Part shown: positions 49,061-57,826 of the stretch, in pieces
How the letters are laid out: every line of letters starts with the position of its first letter
Numbering within the stretch: the first letter of the stretch is position 1
Assembly (NCBI RefSeq): GCF_003344965.1
Contig: NZ_CP031194.1
Coordinates: 3,658,001-3,722,000, forward strand
Direction: 5' to 3'
Length of the DNA stretch: 64,000 nt
Source: Streptomyces paludis
GTDB lineage: Bacteria; Actinomycetota; Actinomycetes; Streptomycetales; Streptomycetaceae
Made by a program: the position numbers and the translations under genes
The notes under the pieces: generated by a model
The model's input: only the letters and a program-made list of their open reading frames with translations
Databases searched by the model: none
What the model was told of the DNA's origin: nothing

Positions 49061-49612
49061 TTACGTGTCTGTGTCGCCGGCCGCGGGGGTGCGGGGGGTG
49101 CGGGTGGTGCTCGTACGGACTGCCGCGGTGCTCACGCCGTCGGCCGGCGCCACGGGACGCTGATCCCCGTAACGCCAGTCCCGGCGGTCGCCGAAGTCGT
49201 GGCGCAGCCGGGCCAGCAGCGTGTTCAGCTGGCCGACCTCGTCGTCGGTCCAGTCGTCGAGCGTCTGTGCGAACAGTTCCGTCGCCCGCAGGGACAGCTC
49301 GTCGACCATGGCGCGCCCCACAGGGGTCAGCCGCAGGATGCGTGAGCGCTTGTCGGCGGGGTCGGGCAGGCGCTCGATCCAGCCACGCTCGGTCAGGTGC
49401 GCGACATGCCGGCTGGTGACCGACGTATCGAGCGCGAGCAGTTCGGAGAGGCGGCTCAGCCGCATCTCGCCGTGCCGGTCCAGCAGGGTCAGTACGGCGG
49501 CCGAGCCGGCCGGGCACTCGCTGGGCATGACACGGGCGAGACCGCGTTTGACGGCTCCTACGGCGGAGAGCTGCCGAGCCAGTTCCGTGTACCGGCTCTT
49601 CGTCGCCGCCAT
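49061..49612 (-). CDS. MarR-family transcriptional regulator
   Basis: 183 aa. The winged helix is MRLSRLSELLALDTSVTSRH, VAHLTERGWIERLPDPADKR, SRILRLTPVGRAMVDEL. A Thr/Arg/Ala-rich tail of about 30 residues is added. ATG 49612 four to five bases after GGGGAGG. A GTTGC-TTGGG-GCAAC palindrome (49632-49646) upstream is a candidate operator. Controls the MFS/YceI genes that follow on the same strand. Confidence 0.9.
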   Translation of the reverse strand: MAATKSRYTELARQLSAVGAVKRGLARVMPSECPAGSAAVLTLLDRHGEMRLSRLSELLALDTSVTSRHVAHLTERGWIERLPDPADKRSRILRLTPVGRAMVDELSLRATELFAQTLDDWTDDEVGQLNTLLARLRHDFGDRRDWRYGDQRPVAPADGVSTAAVRTSTTRTPRTPAAGDTDT

Positions 49613-49631
49613 GGGTCCTCCCCGGTAATTC

Positions 49632-49646
49632 GTTGCTTGGGGCAAC
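49632..49646. promoter_or_regulatory. Candidate MarR operator
   Basis: Five-base arms GTTGC/GCAAC, 20 bases upstream of the marR start; a further GTTGTTACAGGCAAAC stretch follows at about 49670. Confidence 0.4.
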
Positions 49647-49845
49647 CATGAAACCATAGAAGAACTTGGTTGTTACAGGCAAACTAAATCGGACCAACGG
49701 CGGTAAAGGAACCCAAAAAGCTTCGCATGCTCAAGGTCAACGGCCGCTGCGCCGGTCGCATGAGCCAGGGGTACGGGCACGGTCGCGGCCGGGATCCGGG
49801 GCCCGGAGTTGGGCGGGGGCCGTGCGTTCGCTAGGGTCCTGCCCC

Positions 49846-50052
49846 ATGGCACACAACCCCCATGCCCCGCAGGGACCCGAGGGAAATCCCGACCCGGCGG
49901 GCAGCACGCAGATGTTCCGCGCGTTTGTCGACGACGGTGAGCCGGAGCGCCGGCAGGCGCCTCAGCAGCAGGGCGGCCCGAAGACCGGCGTGATCGTCGG
50001 TGTGGTCGTGGCCGTCGCGATTCTGGCCGTGGTGGCCTGGCTGGCCTTCTGA
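49846..50052 (+). CDS. Small tail-anchored membrane protein
   Basis: 68 aa. Polar N-terminal half (HAPQGPEGNPDPAGSTQMFR, AFVDDGEPERRQAPQQQ) and a single C-terminal span (TGVIVGVVVAVAILAVVAWL). ATG 49846. A conserved Streptomyces small protein type; function unknown. Convergent with sigN. Confidence 0.75.
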   Translation: MAHNPHAPQGPEGNPDPAGSTQMFRAFVDDGEPERRQAPQQQGGPKTGVIVGVVVAVAILAVVAWLAF

Positions 50053-50093
50053 CGGCGTCGCGCCGTGGCGGAACCAGCCGTATCCGCACGTAT

Positions 50094-50151
50094 CCGAACC
50101 CCGCCCGGGCGTTCGTGCCGCACTGGTACGCGGACGAGGGGCGGGGTTCGG
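50094..50151. terminator. Long-loop hairpin between convergent genes
   Basis: 13-bp perfect arms CCGAACCCCGCCC/GGGCGGGGTTCGG with a 32-base loop, between the tail-anchored protein and sigN stops. Confidence 0.7.
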
Positions 50152-50157
50152 CGCTCC

Positions 50158-51045
50158 TCAGTCGGAGATGAGCCCTTCCCGCAGCTGTGCGAGCGTGCGG
50201 GTGAGCAGACGCGAGACATGCATCTGCGAGATGCCGACCTCTTCGCCGATCTGGGACTGCGTCATGTTCGCGAAGAACCGCAGCATGATGATCTGCCGTT
50301 CGCGCGGCGGCAGTTTGGCCAGCAGGGGCTTGAGGGACTCGCGGTACTCGACGCCCTCCAGCGCCATGTCCTCGTAGCCGAGCCGGTCCGCGAGCGAGCC
50401 CTCGCCGCCGTCGTCCTCCGGTGAGGGGGAGTCCAGCGAGGACGCCGTGTACGCGTTCCCGACGGCCAGGCCGTCGACCACGTCCTCCTCGGACACGCCC
50501 AGGACAGCGGCGAGTTCGGGCACGGTGGGCGAGCGGTCGAGCTTCTGTGCCAGCTCGTCGCTCGCCTTGGTCAGCGCGAGGCGCAGCTCCTGGAGCCGGC
50601 GCGGGACCCGGACGGACCACGAGGTGTCCCGGAAGAAGCGCTTGATCTCACCGACGACCGTCGGCATCGCGAACGTCGGGAATTCCACGCCGCGTTCGCA
50701 GTCGAACCGGTCGATCGCCTTGATCAGGCCGATCGTGCCGACCTGGACGATGTCCTCCATCGGCTCGTTACGGCTGCGGAAGCGGGCCGCCGCGTACCGC
50801 ACGAGCGGGAGGTTCAGCTCGATGAGGGTGTCACGTACGTAGGCGCGCTCCGGGCTGTCCTGTTCGAGCACGGCGAGCCGCAGGAACAGGGAGCGGGACA
50901 GAGTGCGGGTGTCGATGGCTTCCGGCTGGGACACGCGTGGCTGCACCGGTGGGACCACGTGGTCGAGCGCATGCGGCGTCGGCGCTGACGCGGTCTTCGT
51001 GAGCGTGAGCGTGAGCACCTTCGAGCTGCCCTGTTCTACGGACAT
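50158..51045 (-). CDS. sigN: RNA polymerase sigma factor, SigB/SigF group (SigN-like)
   Basis: 295 aa. Sigma-2 at about 75-150 ([38 protein letters not shown]), sigma-3 about 165-225 and sigma-4 about 240-290 ([20 protein letters not shown]). A group 3 stress/sporulation sigma factor. ATG 51045 after GGGGG. In S. coelicolor sigN and sigF are adjacent; this gene and the next have that arrangement, and MSVEQGSSKVLTLT is like SigN. The assignment rests on order and sequence memory. Confidence 0.88.
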   Translation of the reverse strand: MSVEQGSSKVLTLTLTKTASAPTPHALDHVVPPVQPRVSQPEAIDTRTLSRSLFLRLAVLEQDSPERAYVRDTLIELNLPLVRYAAARFRSRNEPMEDIVQVGTIGLIKAIDRFDCERGVEFPTFAMPTVVGEIKRFFRDTSWSVRVPRRLQELRLALTKASDELAQKLDRSPTVPELAAVLGVSEEDVVDGLAVGNAYTASSLDSPSPEDDGGEGSLADRLGYEDMALEGVEYRESLKPLLAKLPPRERQIIMLRFFANMTQSQIGEEVGISQMHVSRLLTRTLAQLREGLISD

Positions 51046-51277
51046 GCCACCCCCTTGAGGTCGCGGACGGTCGCGGCGGCGCTCCCGTCGGAGGAACGCA
51101 GCCTCCACCTGAATACCGGCGGCGGGACTGCGGCAAACGCGGTTCCCGCAGAATGTCACATGTCGGCAACACGCTGTAGTGACTTGTCGACAAGATGCCG
51201 CTGGGTATGTCCGTCAAAGGGGGTGTATATGGCGTTTCATGAGAGGGGGTGAGCTGACGGGTTTTTACCTGTGAGGG

Positions 51278-52207
51278 TTACGCCTCGATCCGATTTGCGG
51301 ATCGCAACCGCGCGAAACTGCGCGCCAACAGTCTTGACACATGCATCTGTGAAACGCCCAGCTCCTGACTGATCTGGGACTGCGTCAGGTTGTTGTAGTA
51401 ACGCAGCATCAGAATCCGCTGCTCGCGCTCGGGCAGTTGCACCAGCAGATGGCGAACCAGGTCGCGGTGCTCGACGCCGGCCAGCGCGGGGTCCTCGTAG
51501 CCGAGCCGGTCCAGCAGGCCGGGGAGTCCGTCGCCCTCCTGGGCGGCCTCCAGGGAGGTCGCGTGGTACGAGCGTCCCGCCTCGATGCAGGCGAGCACCT
51601 CGTCCTCGGAGATCTTGAGCCGCTCGGCGATCTCGGCGGTGGTCGGGGAGCGGCCGTGAGCGGTCGTCAGGTCCTCGGTGGCGCCGGTGACCTGGACCCA
51701 CAGCTCGTGCAGCCGGCGCGGTACGTGGACGGTCCGCACATTGTCCCGAAAGTAGCGTTTGATCTCGCCGACGACGGTCGGCATCGCGAAGGTGGGGAAC
51801 TGGACGCCGCGGTCCGGGTCGAACCGGTCGATGGCGTTGATCAGGCCGATCGTGCCGACCTGGACGACGTCCTCCATCGGCTCGTTACGGCTGCGGAAGC
51901 GGGCGGCGGCGTAGCGCACCAGGGGCAGATTCGCCTCGATGAGCGCTCCCCGCACCCGGGTGTGCGCCTGGCAGCCCGGCTCCAGCCCCTTCAGTTCGGC
52001 GAAGAGCACCTGTGTGAGCGCCCTGGTGTCGGCGCCGCGGCTCTGCGGGGTGGGGCGCGTACCGGTCCCGGTCAGGGGCGGGGTTTCGACCAGGGGCGCG
52101 GTTTCGACCAGGATCTCGACCGGGGGTTCCGCCTGGGGCAGCACCTGAGGGGGTGCGCTGGGGGGAGCGCTCGGGGGTGCGCAGGGAGGTGTCGTACTGG
52201 CCGGCAC
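51278..52207 (-). CDS. sigF: RNA polymerase sigma factor SigF-like
   Basis: 309 aa with a Pro-rich 45-residue N-terminus ([19 protein letters not shown]). Then the same sigma-2/3/4 order: [80 protein letters not shown]. Highly similar to sigN through regions 2 and 3, an ancient tandem duplication. SigF acts late in spore development in Streptomyces (established). GTG 52207, G-rich site upstream. The 232-base gap before sigN holds its own promoter, so the two are not simply one operon. Confidence 0.9.
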   Translation of the reverse strand: MPASTTPPCAPPSAPPSAPPQVLPQAEPPVEILVETAPLVETPPLTGTGTRPTPQSRGADTRALTQVLFAELKGLEPGCQAHTRVRGALIEANLPLVRYAAARFRSRNEPMEDVVQVGTIGLINAIDRFDPDRGVQFPTFAMPTVVGEIKRYFRDNVRTVHVPRRLHELWVQVTGATEDLTTAHGRSPTTAEIAERLKISEDEVLACIEAGRSYHATSLEAAQEGDGLPGLLDRLGYEDPALAGVEHRDLVRHLLVQLPEREQRILMLRYYNNLTQSQISQELGVSQMHVSRLLARSFARLRSANRIEA

Positions 52208-52343
52208 GGTTACGCCACCCCTTTGCGGTCGACTAGGTCAACTCATCCGTCAAAAGCGGTCATAGCATCACCAGACATGCCCAGTCTGTGCAAGCACCCG
52301 AAAAAACCGTGTTGACGTCATGATGGGGTAATAAACCCAAAAA

Positions 52344-52366
52344 CCCCACACCGAACCGGTGTGGGG
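52344..52366. terminator. Terminator after Dabb gene
   Basis: 10-bp perfect hairpin CCCCACACCG/CGGTGTGGGG with a 3-base loop, downstream of the minus-strand Dabb gene and upstream of sigF. Confidence 0.85.
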
Positions 52367-52382
52367 GAGGGGCGGGGACCGC

Positions 52383-52676
52383 TCAGAACTCGTAGTCGGC
52401 GATCACCCAGGTGGCGAATTCCCGCCAGAGTGCGACACCGGCCTGATGGGCCGGGTGGTCCAGATAGAGCTGGAGCGCCGCCGGGCCGGCGACCGCCGCG
52501 TTGATGGCGAAGTCGTACGCGATCGGCCGGTCGCTGATGTTCCAGGCGCACTCCCAGAACTCGATCTCGGGGATCTGTCCGCCGAGTCTCTCGAAGGCCG
52601 TCACCCCGGCGATCACCCGGGGCTCGTCGCGCGCGACGCCGTCGTTGAGTTTGAAGAGGACCAGGTGACGGATCAA
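52383..52676 (-). CDS. Stress-responsive A/B-barrel (Dabb) protein
   Basis: 97 aa dimeric ferredoxin-like barrel: MIRHLVLFKLNDGVARDE, IEFWECAWNISDRPIAYDFA, LYLDHPAHQAGVALWREFA. The H-P-x-H motif is typical of Dabb proteins. ATG with CCCCC-rich upstream; probably cotranscribed with the 54-aa peptide 43 bases upstream. Substrate unknown. Confidence 0.88.
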   Translation of the reverse strand: MIRHLVLFKLNDGVARDEPRVIAGVTAFERLGGQIPEIEFWECAWNISDRPIAYDFAINAAVAGPAALQLYLDHPAHQAGVALWREFATWVIADYEF

Positions 52677-52719
52677 GGGGGTGCTCCCTGGGGGGCTGCG
52701 GGGCGGGTCGGGCGTGACG

Positions 52720-52884
52720 CTAATTGACGAGCGACGTCATGAACTGCCCGACGCCCTGAGCGGCGCTCGAAATGCCCTCGAACCCTACCCCCACGAGATC
52801 GGCGGCCCGATCGGGAGAGGTGATGATCGTGTACAGAATGAATACGGCAAGCCCGTACAGCACGATCTTCTTTGCTTGCCCCAT
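52720..52884 (-). CDS. 54-aa single-span membrane peptide
   Basis: MGQAKKIVLYGLAVFILYTI, then ITSPDRAADLVGVGFEGISS and AAQGVGQFMTSLVN. A membrane helix at the N-terminus is followed by an amphipathic helix. ATG at 52884 with GGAGG about ten bases upstream; stop TAG at 52720. Codon use is coding-like. I believe the same peptide recurs in other Streptomyces, which marks it as real. It precedes the Dabb gene in the same direction. Confidence 0.75.
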   Translation of the reverse strand: MGQAKKIVLYGLAVFILYTIITSPDRAADLVGVGFEGISSAAQGVGQFMTSLVN

Positions 52885-53057
52885 CTGCCGCGCGCCTCCC
52901 CGTTCCCTGTGCTCTCCCGTGTGTGCGGTCGCGAGAGTCTAACCGTATGAGCGGTTCTGCCCAGAGGTGCTGCGCTCCGTAGCGTGCCTCTTGGCGCGGG
53001 CGACGGGCCGTCAGTACGGTGTCCTTTTGACTTGTATGAAGGAAGGGAAGACGGGGG

Positions 53058-54281
53058 ATGAAGATGAGACACGTCGCACCGGTGCTGGCCGCTGTGCTGG
53101 GCACCTCGCTGTTCGCGGTTCCGGGGTCGGCGGTCGCCGCCGACGACACCGTCGCGCTGACGGCCACGTTCAACAATCCGGTGGGGACGGTGGCGGAGCG
53201 GGACGCCGTCCGCAACGAGCTGCGGTCCCTGGTCAACCGGGCCCCGGCCGGCTCCGAGATCAACGGCTCGGTCTATCTGTTCACGGACAGCTCCGTGGCC
53301 ACCGCGCTGATCGCCGCGAAGGACCGGGGCGTCAAGGTCAAGGTCATCGTCGACGGCGACGCGACCCTCAACGACGGTACGCAGTACGACGTGCTGAAGG
53401 CCGGGCTCGGGACGAACCGGGCGGCCGACTCATGGGTGCTGGCCTGCCCGGCGACGCGCGGCTGTATCGCGAACCGGAAGCTCAACGACTCCCACACCGG
53501 CTCCATCAACCACAACAAGTTCTTCCTCTTCTCGAAGGTGGGCGCCACCGAGAAGGTCGTCTTCCAGACCTCGGCCAACCTCACCACCTCCCAGCGCAAG
53601 CGGTACTACAACAACGCCGTCACCATCCCCGACGCCGGCTCCGGCCTGTACGCCGCGTACCGCGCCTACTGGGGCGATCTGCGCGACAAGGGCGCCTCGG
53701 GCTCCGGGACGGACAACTACTACCTGACGCAGCAGAGCGGCCCGTACAAGACGTACTTCTTCCCGCGCAAGGAGACCTCGGGGACGTACGACACGAACCC
53801 GGGCACGGACACGATCGTCTCCCTGCTCAACAACGTCGACTGCGCCGGCGGCGCCACCCAGATCCGGATCGGCATGTACGCCTTCACCCGGGTCCAGGTG
53901 GCGGACAGGCTCGCGGAGTTGAAGAAGGCCGGCTGCCGGGTGGACGTCGTCCACAACAACGAGTCCGGCAACATCGGCACCAAGGTGCAGGCCGCCCTCA
54001 CCGGGAAGATGACGACGCTCAGCCGGTGCTCCGGCGCCTTTGTCGACGTCGACGGAGCGACGCAGCAGATCGGCGTCCACTCCAAGTACATGCTGATCGA
54101 GGGCGTCTACCTCGGCTCCGCCAACCGCAAGATCGTCTTCACCGGCAGCCACAACTACACGTTCCCCAACCTCCGGGCGAACGACGAGACGCTGCTGAAG
54201 ATCGATGACGCGGCCGTGTACGCGAGCTACAAGGCCAACTTCGAGGCCATGCGCAAGGGCGCGTACTGCACCCAGTACTGA
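53058..54281 (+). CDS. Secreted phospholipase D-like nuclease/lipase
   Basis: 407 aa. A signal peptide (AAVLGTSLFAVPGSAVAA) is followed by two PLD half-domains. HKD-type motifs: INHNKFFLFS near residues 154-163 and IGVHSKYMLIEG near 337-348, each followed by a S/G-N strand (TSANLT, GSHNYT). Cys pairs (ACPATRGC, DCAGG/GCR, RCSG) suggest disulfides. ATG 53058 after GGAAGGGAAGACGGGGG. It could act on phospholipids or nucleic acid; the short, Asp-poor motifs resemble extracellular PLD endonucleases as much as lipases. Confidence 0.85.
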   Translation: MKMRHVAPVLAAVLGTSLFAVPGSAVAADDTVALTATFNNPVGTVAERDAVRNELRSLVNRAPAGSEINGSVYLFTDSSVATALIAAKDRGVKVKVIVDGDATLNDGTQYDVLKAGLGTNRAADSWVLACPATRGCIANRKLNDSHTGSINHNKFFLFSKVGATEKVVFQTSANLTTSQRKRYYNNAVTIPDAGSGLYAAYRAYWGDLRDKGASGSGTDNYYLTQQSGPYKTYFFPRKETSGTYDTNPGTDTIVSLLNNVDCAGGATQIRIGMYAFTRVQVADRLAELKKAGCRVDVVHNNESGNIGTKVQAALTGKMTTLSRCSGAFVDVDGATQQIGVHSKYMLIEGVYLGSANRKIVFTGSHNYTFPNLRANDETLLKIDDAAVYASYKANFEAMRKGAYCTQY

Positions 54282-54297
54282 GACAGGCCGGCGCAGA

Positions 54298-54918
54298 TCA
54301 CCGCCGCCCGGCGACCTCCTTCTCGTACGGGAACCGGGCGAGCGGTGTCTCCCGCGCGAAGAACGTCCGGGCGCTCTCCGCCGCCCGCTCGTCGTCCCGT
54401 ATCTGACCGGGCCGGGAGCCGTTGCCGAACAGCACCCCGCCGAAGCGCATCCGCAGATACGCGGCGGAGAAGCCGAGGGTCGTGAGCAGCCCGTCGGCGA
54501 CGGCCTCGTCGCGGTCCGCCATGACCGTCACACCCCACAGGGTCCGGCCCGCCATCCGCTCCTTGAAGTCCGAGCCGGGCTCCGTCAGCCAGCCCGACCA
54601 GTAGTCGAGGTAGCGCTTGGTCTGCGCGGAGACGGTGTACCAGTACAGGGGCGAGACGAGGACGATGTCGGTGGCGGCGAGGGTCGCCTCCCGCAGCGTC
54701 CGCTCGTTCGCCACGAGCGGCCAGTCGCCGGTCTCGTGCCGGCCGTCCTGGAAGTCGGGCAGCGGCAGCCGGGAGAGGTCCACCCAGCGCTGCCCGGTAC
54801 CGGCGGGCAGCCGCTCGGCGGCGGCGCGCGCGAGGATCTCGGTGTTGCCGTCGGAGCGGGCGCTGCCCAGGACGAAGAGGAAGGATCGGCCGTCCGAGCC
54901 GGGGGAATGTGTGCTCAT
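54298..54918 (-). CDS. NADPH-dependent FMN reductase / flavodoxin-like
   Basis: 206 aa. Flavodoxin-like fold: FLFVLGSARSDGNTEILARA binds FMN phosphate; IVLVSPLYWYTVSAQTKRYL is the second FMN loop; GRTLWGVTVMADRDEAVADG follows. Likely a quinone or FMN reductase for redox stress. ATG 54918. Divergent from a MerR gene 116 bases away, its probable regulator. Confidence 0.88.
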   Translation of the reverse strand: MSTHSPGSDGRSFLFVLGSARSDGNTEILARAAAERLPAGTGQRWVDLSRLPLPDFQDGRHETGDWPLVANERTLREATLAATDIVLVSPLYWYTVSAQTKRYLDYWSGWLTEPGSDFKERMAGRTLWGVTVMADRDEAVADGLLTTLGFSAAYLRMRFGGVLFGNGSRPGQIRDDERAAESARTFFARETPLARFPYEKEVAGRR

Positions 54919-55034
54919 GCGGGCGACGTTAAAGCGTGACACCGGTGAGAAGGTCAAGCCGGTGGCCGACCCGGTAGCCGGCCCGGTGGTCACCCGGTAT
55001 GCGGTCCTGGAACGAGGCGAACGAGGTGGTTCGT

Positions 55035-55379
55035 GTGCTGATCGGAGAGCTGTCCCGGCGCACCGGCGTCAGCCGGCGGATGCTGCGCTACTACGAGAAG
55101 CAGGGGCTGCTCGTCGCCGTCCGCGGCTCGAACGGCTACCGCGCGTACCACGAGGGCTCCGTCACCACCGTCCGCCAGGTCCGCGCGCTGCTGGCCGCGG
55201 GGCTGTCCACCGAGGTCATCCGTACGGTGCTGCCGTGCGCCCGGGGCGAGCGGCCCGGCTTCGACTGGTGCGCCGACCTGCGGGACGTGCTGGACCGCGA
55301 GCTGGCGGCGACGGACGAGCGCATCGACGCGCTGCGGCGCGGGCGCGACACGCTGGCCGGGTTTCTGTCCGAGGCGTGA
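55035..55379 (+). CDS. MerR-family transcriptional regulator
   Basis: 114 aa. HTH LIGELSRRTGVSRRMLRYYE, wing KQGLLVAVRGSNGYRAY, then a dimerisation helix (LRDVLDRELAATDERIDALR). GTG 55035 after GAGGTGG; ATG 54999 is possible. Two Cys (LPCARG, DWCADL) lie in the sensor part and could sense redox or metal. Divergent from the FMN reductase. Confidence 0.87.
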   Translation: MLIGELSRRTGVSRRMLRYYEKQGLLVAVRGSNGYRAYHEGSVTTVRQVRALLAAGLSTEVIRTVLPCARGERPGFDWCADLRDVLDRELAATDERIDALRRGRDTLAGFLSEA

Positions 55380-55390
55380 GACGACGCCGG

Positions 55391-55420
55391 GAGCCGCCTC
55401 CACCGGAGTGGAGGCGGCTC
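55391..55420. terminator. Bidirectional terminator, end of the biosynthetic operon
   Basis: 13-bp perfect arms GAGCCGCCTCCAC/GTGGAGGCGGCTC with a 4-base loop, between merR and the convergent methyltransferase gene. Confidence 0.9.
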
Positions 55421-55437
55421 TCTGCAAAGCAGCGCGG

Positions 55438-56196
55438 TTACGGGGGCGGCGCCGCGTCCGTCCCTTCGAGGTGGCGCCAGCGCACCGGGTCGTGGTCCTC
55501 GGCGCCGGGTCTGGCCGTGGGCAGCGGGCCGTGGACGGCGCAGTCGAGGACGAGCGTCTCGTCGGCGCCCGGCTGGAACACGTAATCGACCCGGTCGAGC
55601 CGCGACGGCACCCCCAGGCCGTCGAGCGCGGTGCGCAGCCGGTCGAGACCCGCGTACCGGCGGTCGCTCGTGTGCAGCACCACCGGGAAGATCCGCACCT
55701 CCCGCCGGGCCACCCGGACCAGCTCGATCAGCGCGCTGAGATGGAACTCCTCGCTCAGCCGCGCCCCGTACGAGAAGAGGAGGTGCGAGCTGAGGACGAG
55801 GTCGAACGAGCGCTCGGGGAAGGTAAGTTGGGGCAGCGCGCCCTCGACGTAACGCTCGGGGTGGGCCTCGATATCGGCGGCGAAGGCGCGCGCGGAGTCG
55901 GCCCGCAGCCGTGTGTACCGCTCGGGACCGCCGAACCAGCTCCACTCGTAACGCGTCGCGCTCTCCGTCACGTACCGGTGCCGGTGCTCGATCTCGTGCA
56001 GCGCGAGTCTCCCCAACCGGCTTGCGTTCGGGCCGTATTGAGGATCGACCGCGACCACATCCGTGCCCCGGGCGCCGGCCTCGGCCGCGAAGCCCGCGGC
56101 TCCGGCCGGGCAGTCCAGGACGCGCAGGGCGAGGTCCTTGTCCGTGAGCGCGAACATCGCCCGGTACTCCTCGAAGGAGCGTGCCGTGACCAGCAT
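55438..56196 (-). CDS. SAM-dependent methyltransferase, class I (tailoring)
   Basis: 252 aa. Motif I region LRVLDCPAGAAGFAAEAGAR, motif II VVAVDPQYG, then LPQLTFPERSFDLVLSSHLL and a C-terminal part (ELVRVARREVRIFPVVLH). Motif I is D-C-P-A-G-A-A rather than D-x-G-x-G, seen in a subset of class I enzymes. ATG 56196 four bases after the SDR stop. Last gene of the operon; it could N-, O- or C-methylate the product. Confidence 0.8.
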   Translation of the reverse strand: MLVTARSFEEYRAMFALTDKDLALRVLDCPAGAAGFAAEAGARGTDVVAVDPQYGPNASRLGRLALHEIEHRHRYVTESATRYEWSWFGGPERYTRLRADSARAFAADIEAHPERYVEGALPQLTFPERSFDLVLSSHLLFSYGARLSEEFHLSALIELVRVARREVRIFPVVLHTSDRRYAGLDRLRTALDGLGVPSRLDRVDYVFQPGADETLVLDCAVHGPLPTARPGAEDHDPVRWRHLEGTDAAPPP

Positions 56197-56200
56197 CGCG

Positions 56201-56965
56201 TCACCCCCGGCCGATGTACGGCATCGTCGTCGGCAGGACCGTCAGGAACTGCACATTGGTGTCCGGCGGCATCGACGCCATCAGCAGCAGCGCCTCCGTG
56301 AAGCGCGCCACGGGGACGGTCGCCTCCACCGCCATGGAGCCGTCGGCCTGCATCGCGGGCGGCTGCGGACCGCCGTCCACCGGGGCCACATTGCCCACGT
56401 CGAGCTGCCCGCACGCGATGTTGTACGGGCGGCCGTCGAGCGACAGCGACCTGGTCAGACCGAGGACCGCGTGTTTGGCCGCGGTGTACGCGATGGCGTT
56501 GGGGCGGGGTGAATGGGCGGACGGAGCACCGTTGTTGATGATCCGGCCGCCCTGCGGCGACTGGTCGCGCATGGTGCGGAACGCCTCCTGCGCGCACAGG
56601 AACGTCCCCGTGACGGTGGTGTCCATCACCCGGCTCCACTCCTCGTACGGCACCTCCGCGACCGGCCGGCGCGGGACGGCCGCGCCCGCGTTGTTGAACA
56701 GCAGGTCCAGCCGGCCGAAGTGGTCGCGTACGGCCGCGAAGAGCGCCGCGACCTCGTCCGGGCTGCTGATGTCGGTGGGTACGGAGATCACCCGGTCCGG
56801 ACCCGCGCCCGACAACTCGGCCGTCTCGTCAAGGCACTTACCGCGCCGGCCGGCCAGCGCGAGCGACCAGCCGCGCTCCAGCAGGGCCAGCGCGGCGGCC
56901 CGTCCGAGGCCGCTGCCGCCGCCGGTGACAACGCCGATCCGGGCGCTCCCGTCGTCGGCGGTCAC
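56201..56965 (-). CDS. Short-chain dehydrogenase/reductase (tailoring)
   Basis: 254 aa classical SDR: nucleotide motif IGVVTGGGSGLGRAAALALL, LLFNNAGAAVP, then the catalytic Y-x-x-x-K in AIAYTAAKHAVLGLTRSLSL. The catalytic Ser position reads NNGAPSAHSP. GTG 56965 overlaps the dioxygenase stop (GTGA), so translation is coupled. It probably oxidises an alcohol made by the dioxygenase or reduces a ketone (inference). Confidence 0.88.
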   Translation of the reverse strand: MTADDGSARIGVVTGGGSGLGRAAALALLERGWSLALAGRRGKCLDETAELSGAGPDRVISVPTDISSPDEVAALFAAVRDHFGRLDLLFNNAGAAVPRRPVAEVPYEEWSRVMDTTVTGTFLCAQEAFRTMRDQSPQGGRIINNGAPSAHSPRPNAIAYTAAKHAVLGLTRSLSLDGRPYNIACGQLDVGNVAPVDGGPQPPAMQADGSMAVEATVPVARFTEALLLMASMPPDTNVQFLTVLPTTMPYIGRG

Positions 56966-57819
56966 CGTTCGTCCATCCAGGCGCGCAGGATCCGGCGGGC
57001 CTCCGGACCCGGGGTGTCGACGTACGGTGAACGGCCGTGCAGCACGCGGCTGTTGCGGATCATCAGCAGATCCCCGGCGGCCAGCGGCAGCCCGAAGGCG
57101 ATCTCCGGGCGGTAGAGCACCGCGTCGAGGTAGTCCAGGGCGTCGATATGGCGGGCGTCGAGGTCCGCGGAGGCCCGTACCGTCCGGGTCTGGTAGTAGC
57201 AGCCGACCGTCCCGTCGTCCTGCGTGAACAGGATCGGGGTGAGGAGGATCTGCTGCCCGGCGCGGCCGGTCCTGTCGTACCGCCACTCCTCCTTGAGCAG
57301 GGCGAGTACGTCCGGCCGCTCCCGCTCGATGATGTCGTGGACGTGCCGGGCGCTGGCCAGCTTGGTGGTGCCGCCGCCGTCCGCGGCCGGCTGGAGACAG
57401 AGCAGGACGAGCAGGTCACAGGTGTCGCAGTGGAAGCCCAGCTCGGTCGCTCCGTCGCCGTCGCGGTCGCGCAGGACGGTCCACAGGTCGCCCTGGGCGT
57501 TCTGCGGTACGGGTCCGGCCACCTCGGCCAGGAGGAACGAGAGCGCGGTGCTGAGATCGGCGTCGGACGCGGCCGGGGAGAGCAGACCCCGGACGTTCAC
57601 GAAGCCGACGGCGTCCAGGCTCCGCCCGATGAACGCGCGCACGGCCGCGTACACCTTCTCGGCCTCGCCCCCGCCCCAGCGTTCGGCCAGGGCGTCGGTC
57701 CACAGCAGCCGGCGGTCCTCGTCGGTGATCGGCAGCGACCACACCTCGCGGGCGGATTCCAGATACTCGCTGGTCCAGCCGACATCGCGGGCCGTGGCGC
57801 CGGGAGTGGTTTCGGTCAT
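56962..57819 (-). CDS. TauD/TfdA-family Fe(II)/2-oxoglutarate dioxygenase
   Basis: 285 aa. The 2-His-1-carboxylate facial triad: H130-x-D132 in GFHCDTCDLL and distal H261 in SRVLHGRSPY, with the 2OG-binding Arg in RRILRAW near 275. Likely hydroxylates an amino-acid-derived carbon. ATG 57819, eight bases after the aminotransferase stop. Within the coupled operon. Confidence 0.88.
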   Translation of the reverse strand: MTETTPGATARDVGWTSEYLESAREVWSLPITDEDRRLLWTDALAERWGGGEAEKVYAAVRAFIGRSLDAVGFVNVRGLLSPAASDADLSTALSFLLAEVAGPVPQNAQGDLWTVLRDRDGDGATELGFHCDTCDLLVLLCLQPAADGGGTTKLASARHVHDIIERERPDVLALLKEEWRYDRTGRAGQQILLTPILFTQDDGTVGCYYQTRTVRASADLDARHIDALDYLDAVLYRPEIAFGLPLAAGDLLMIRNSRVLHGRSPYVDTPGPEARRILRAWMDER

Positions 57820-57826
57820 GGGGTGA

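Noticed and set aside
46507-49419. A 970-codon plus-strand open frame opposite the MFS and MarR genes
   Set aside because: Shadow frame, rich in Gly/Arg/Asp, overlapped by well-supported minus-strand genes.
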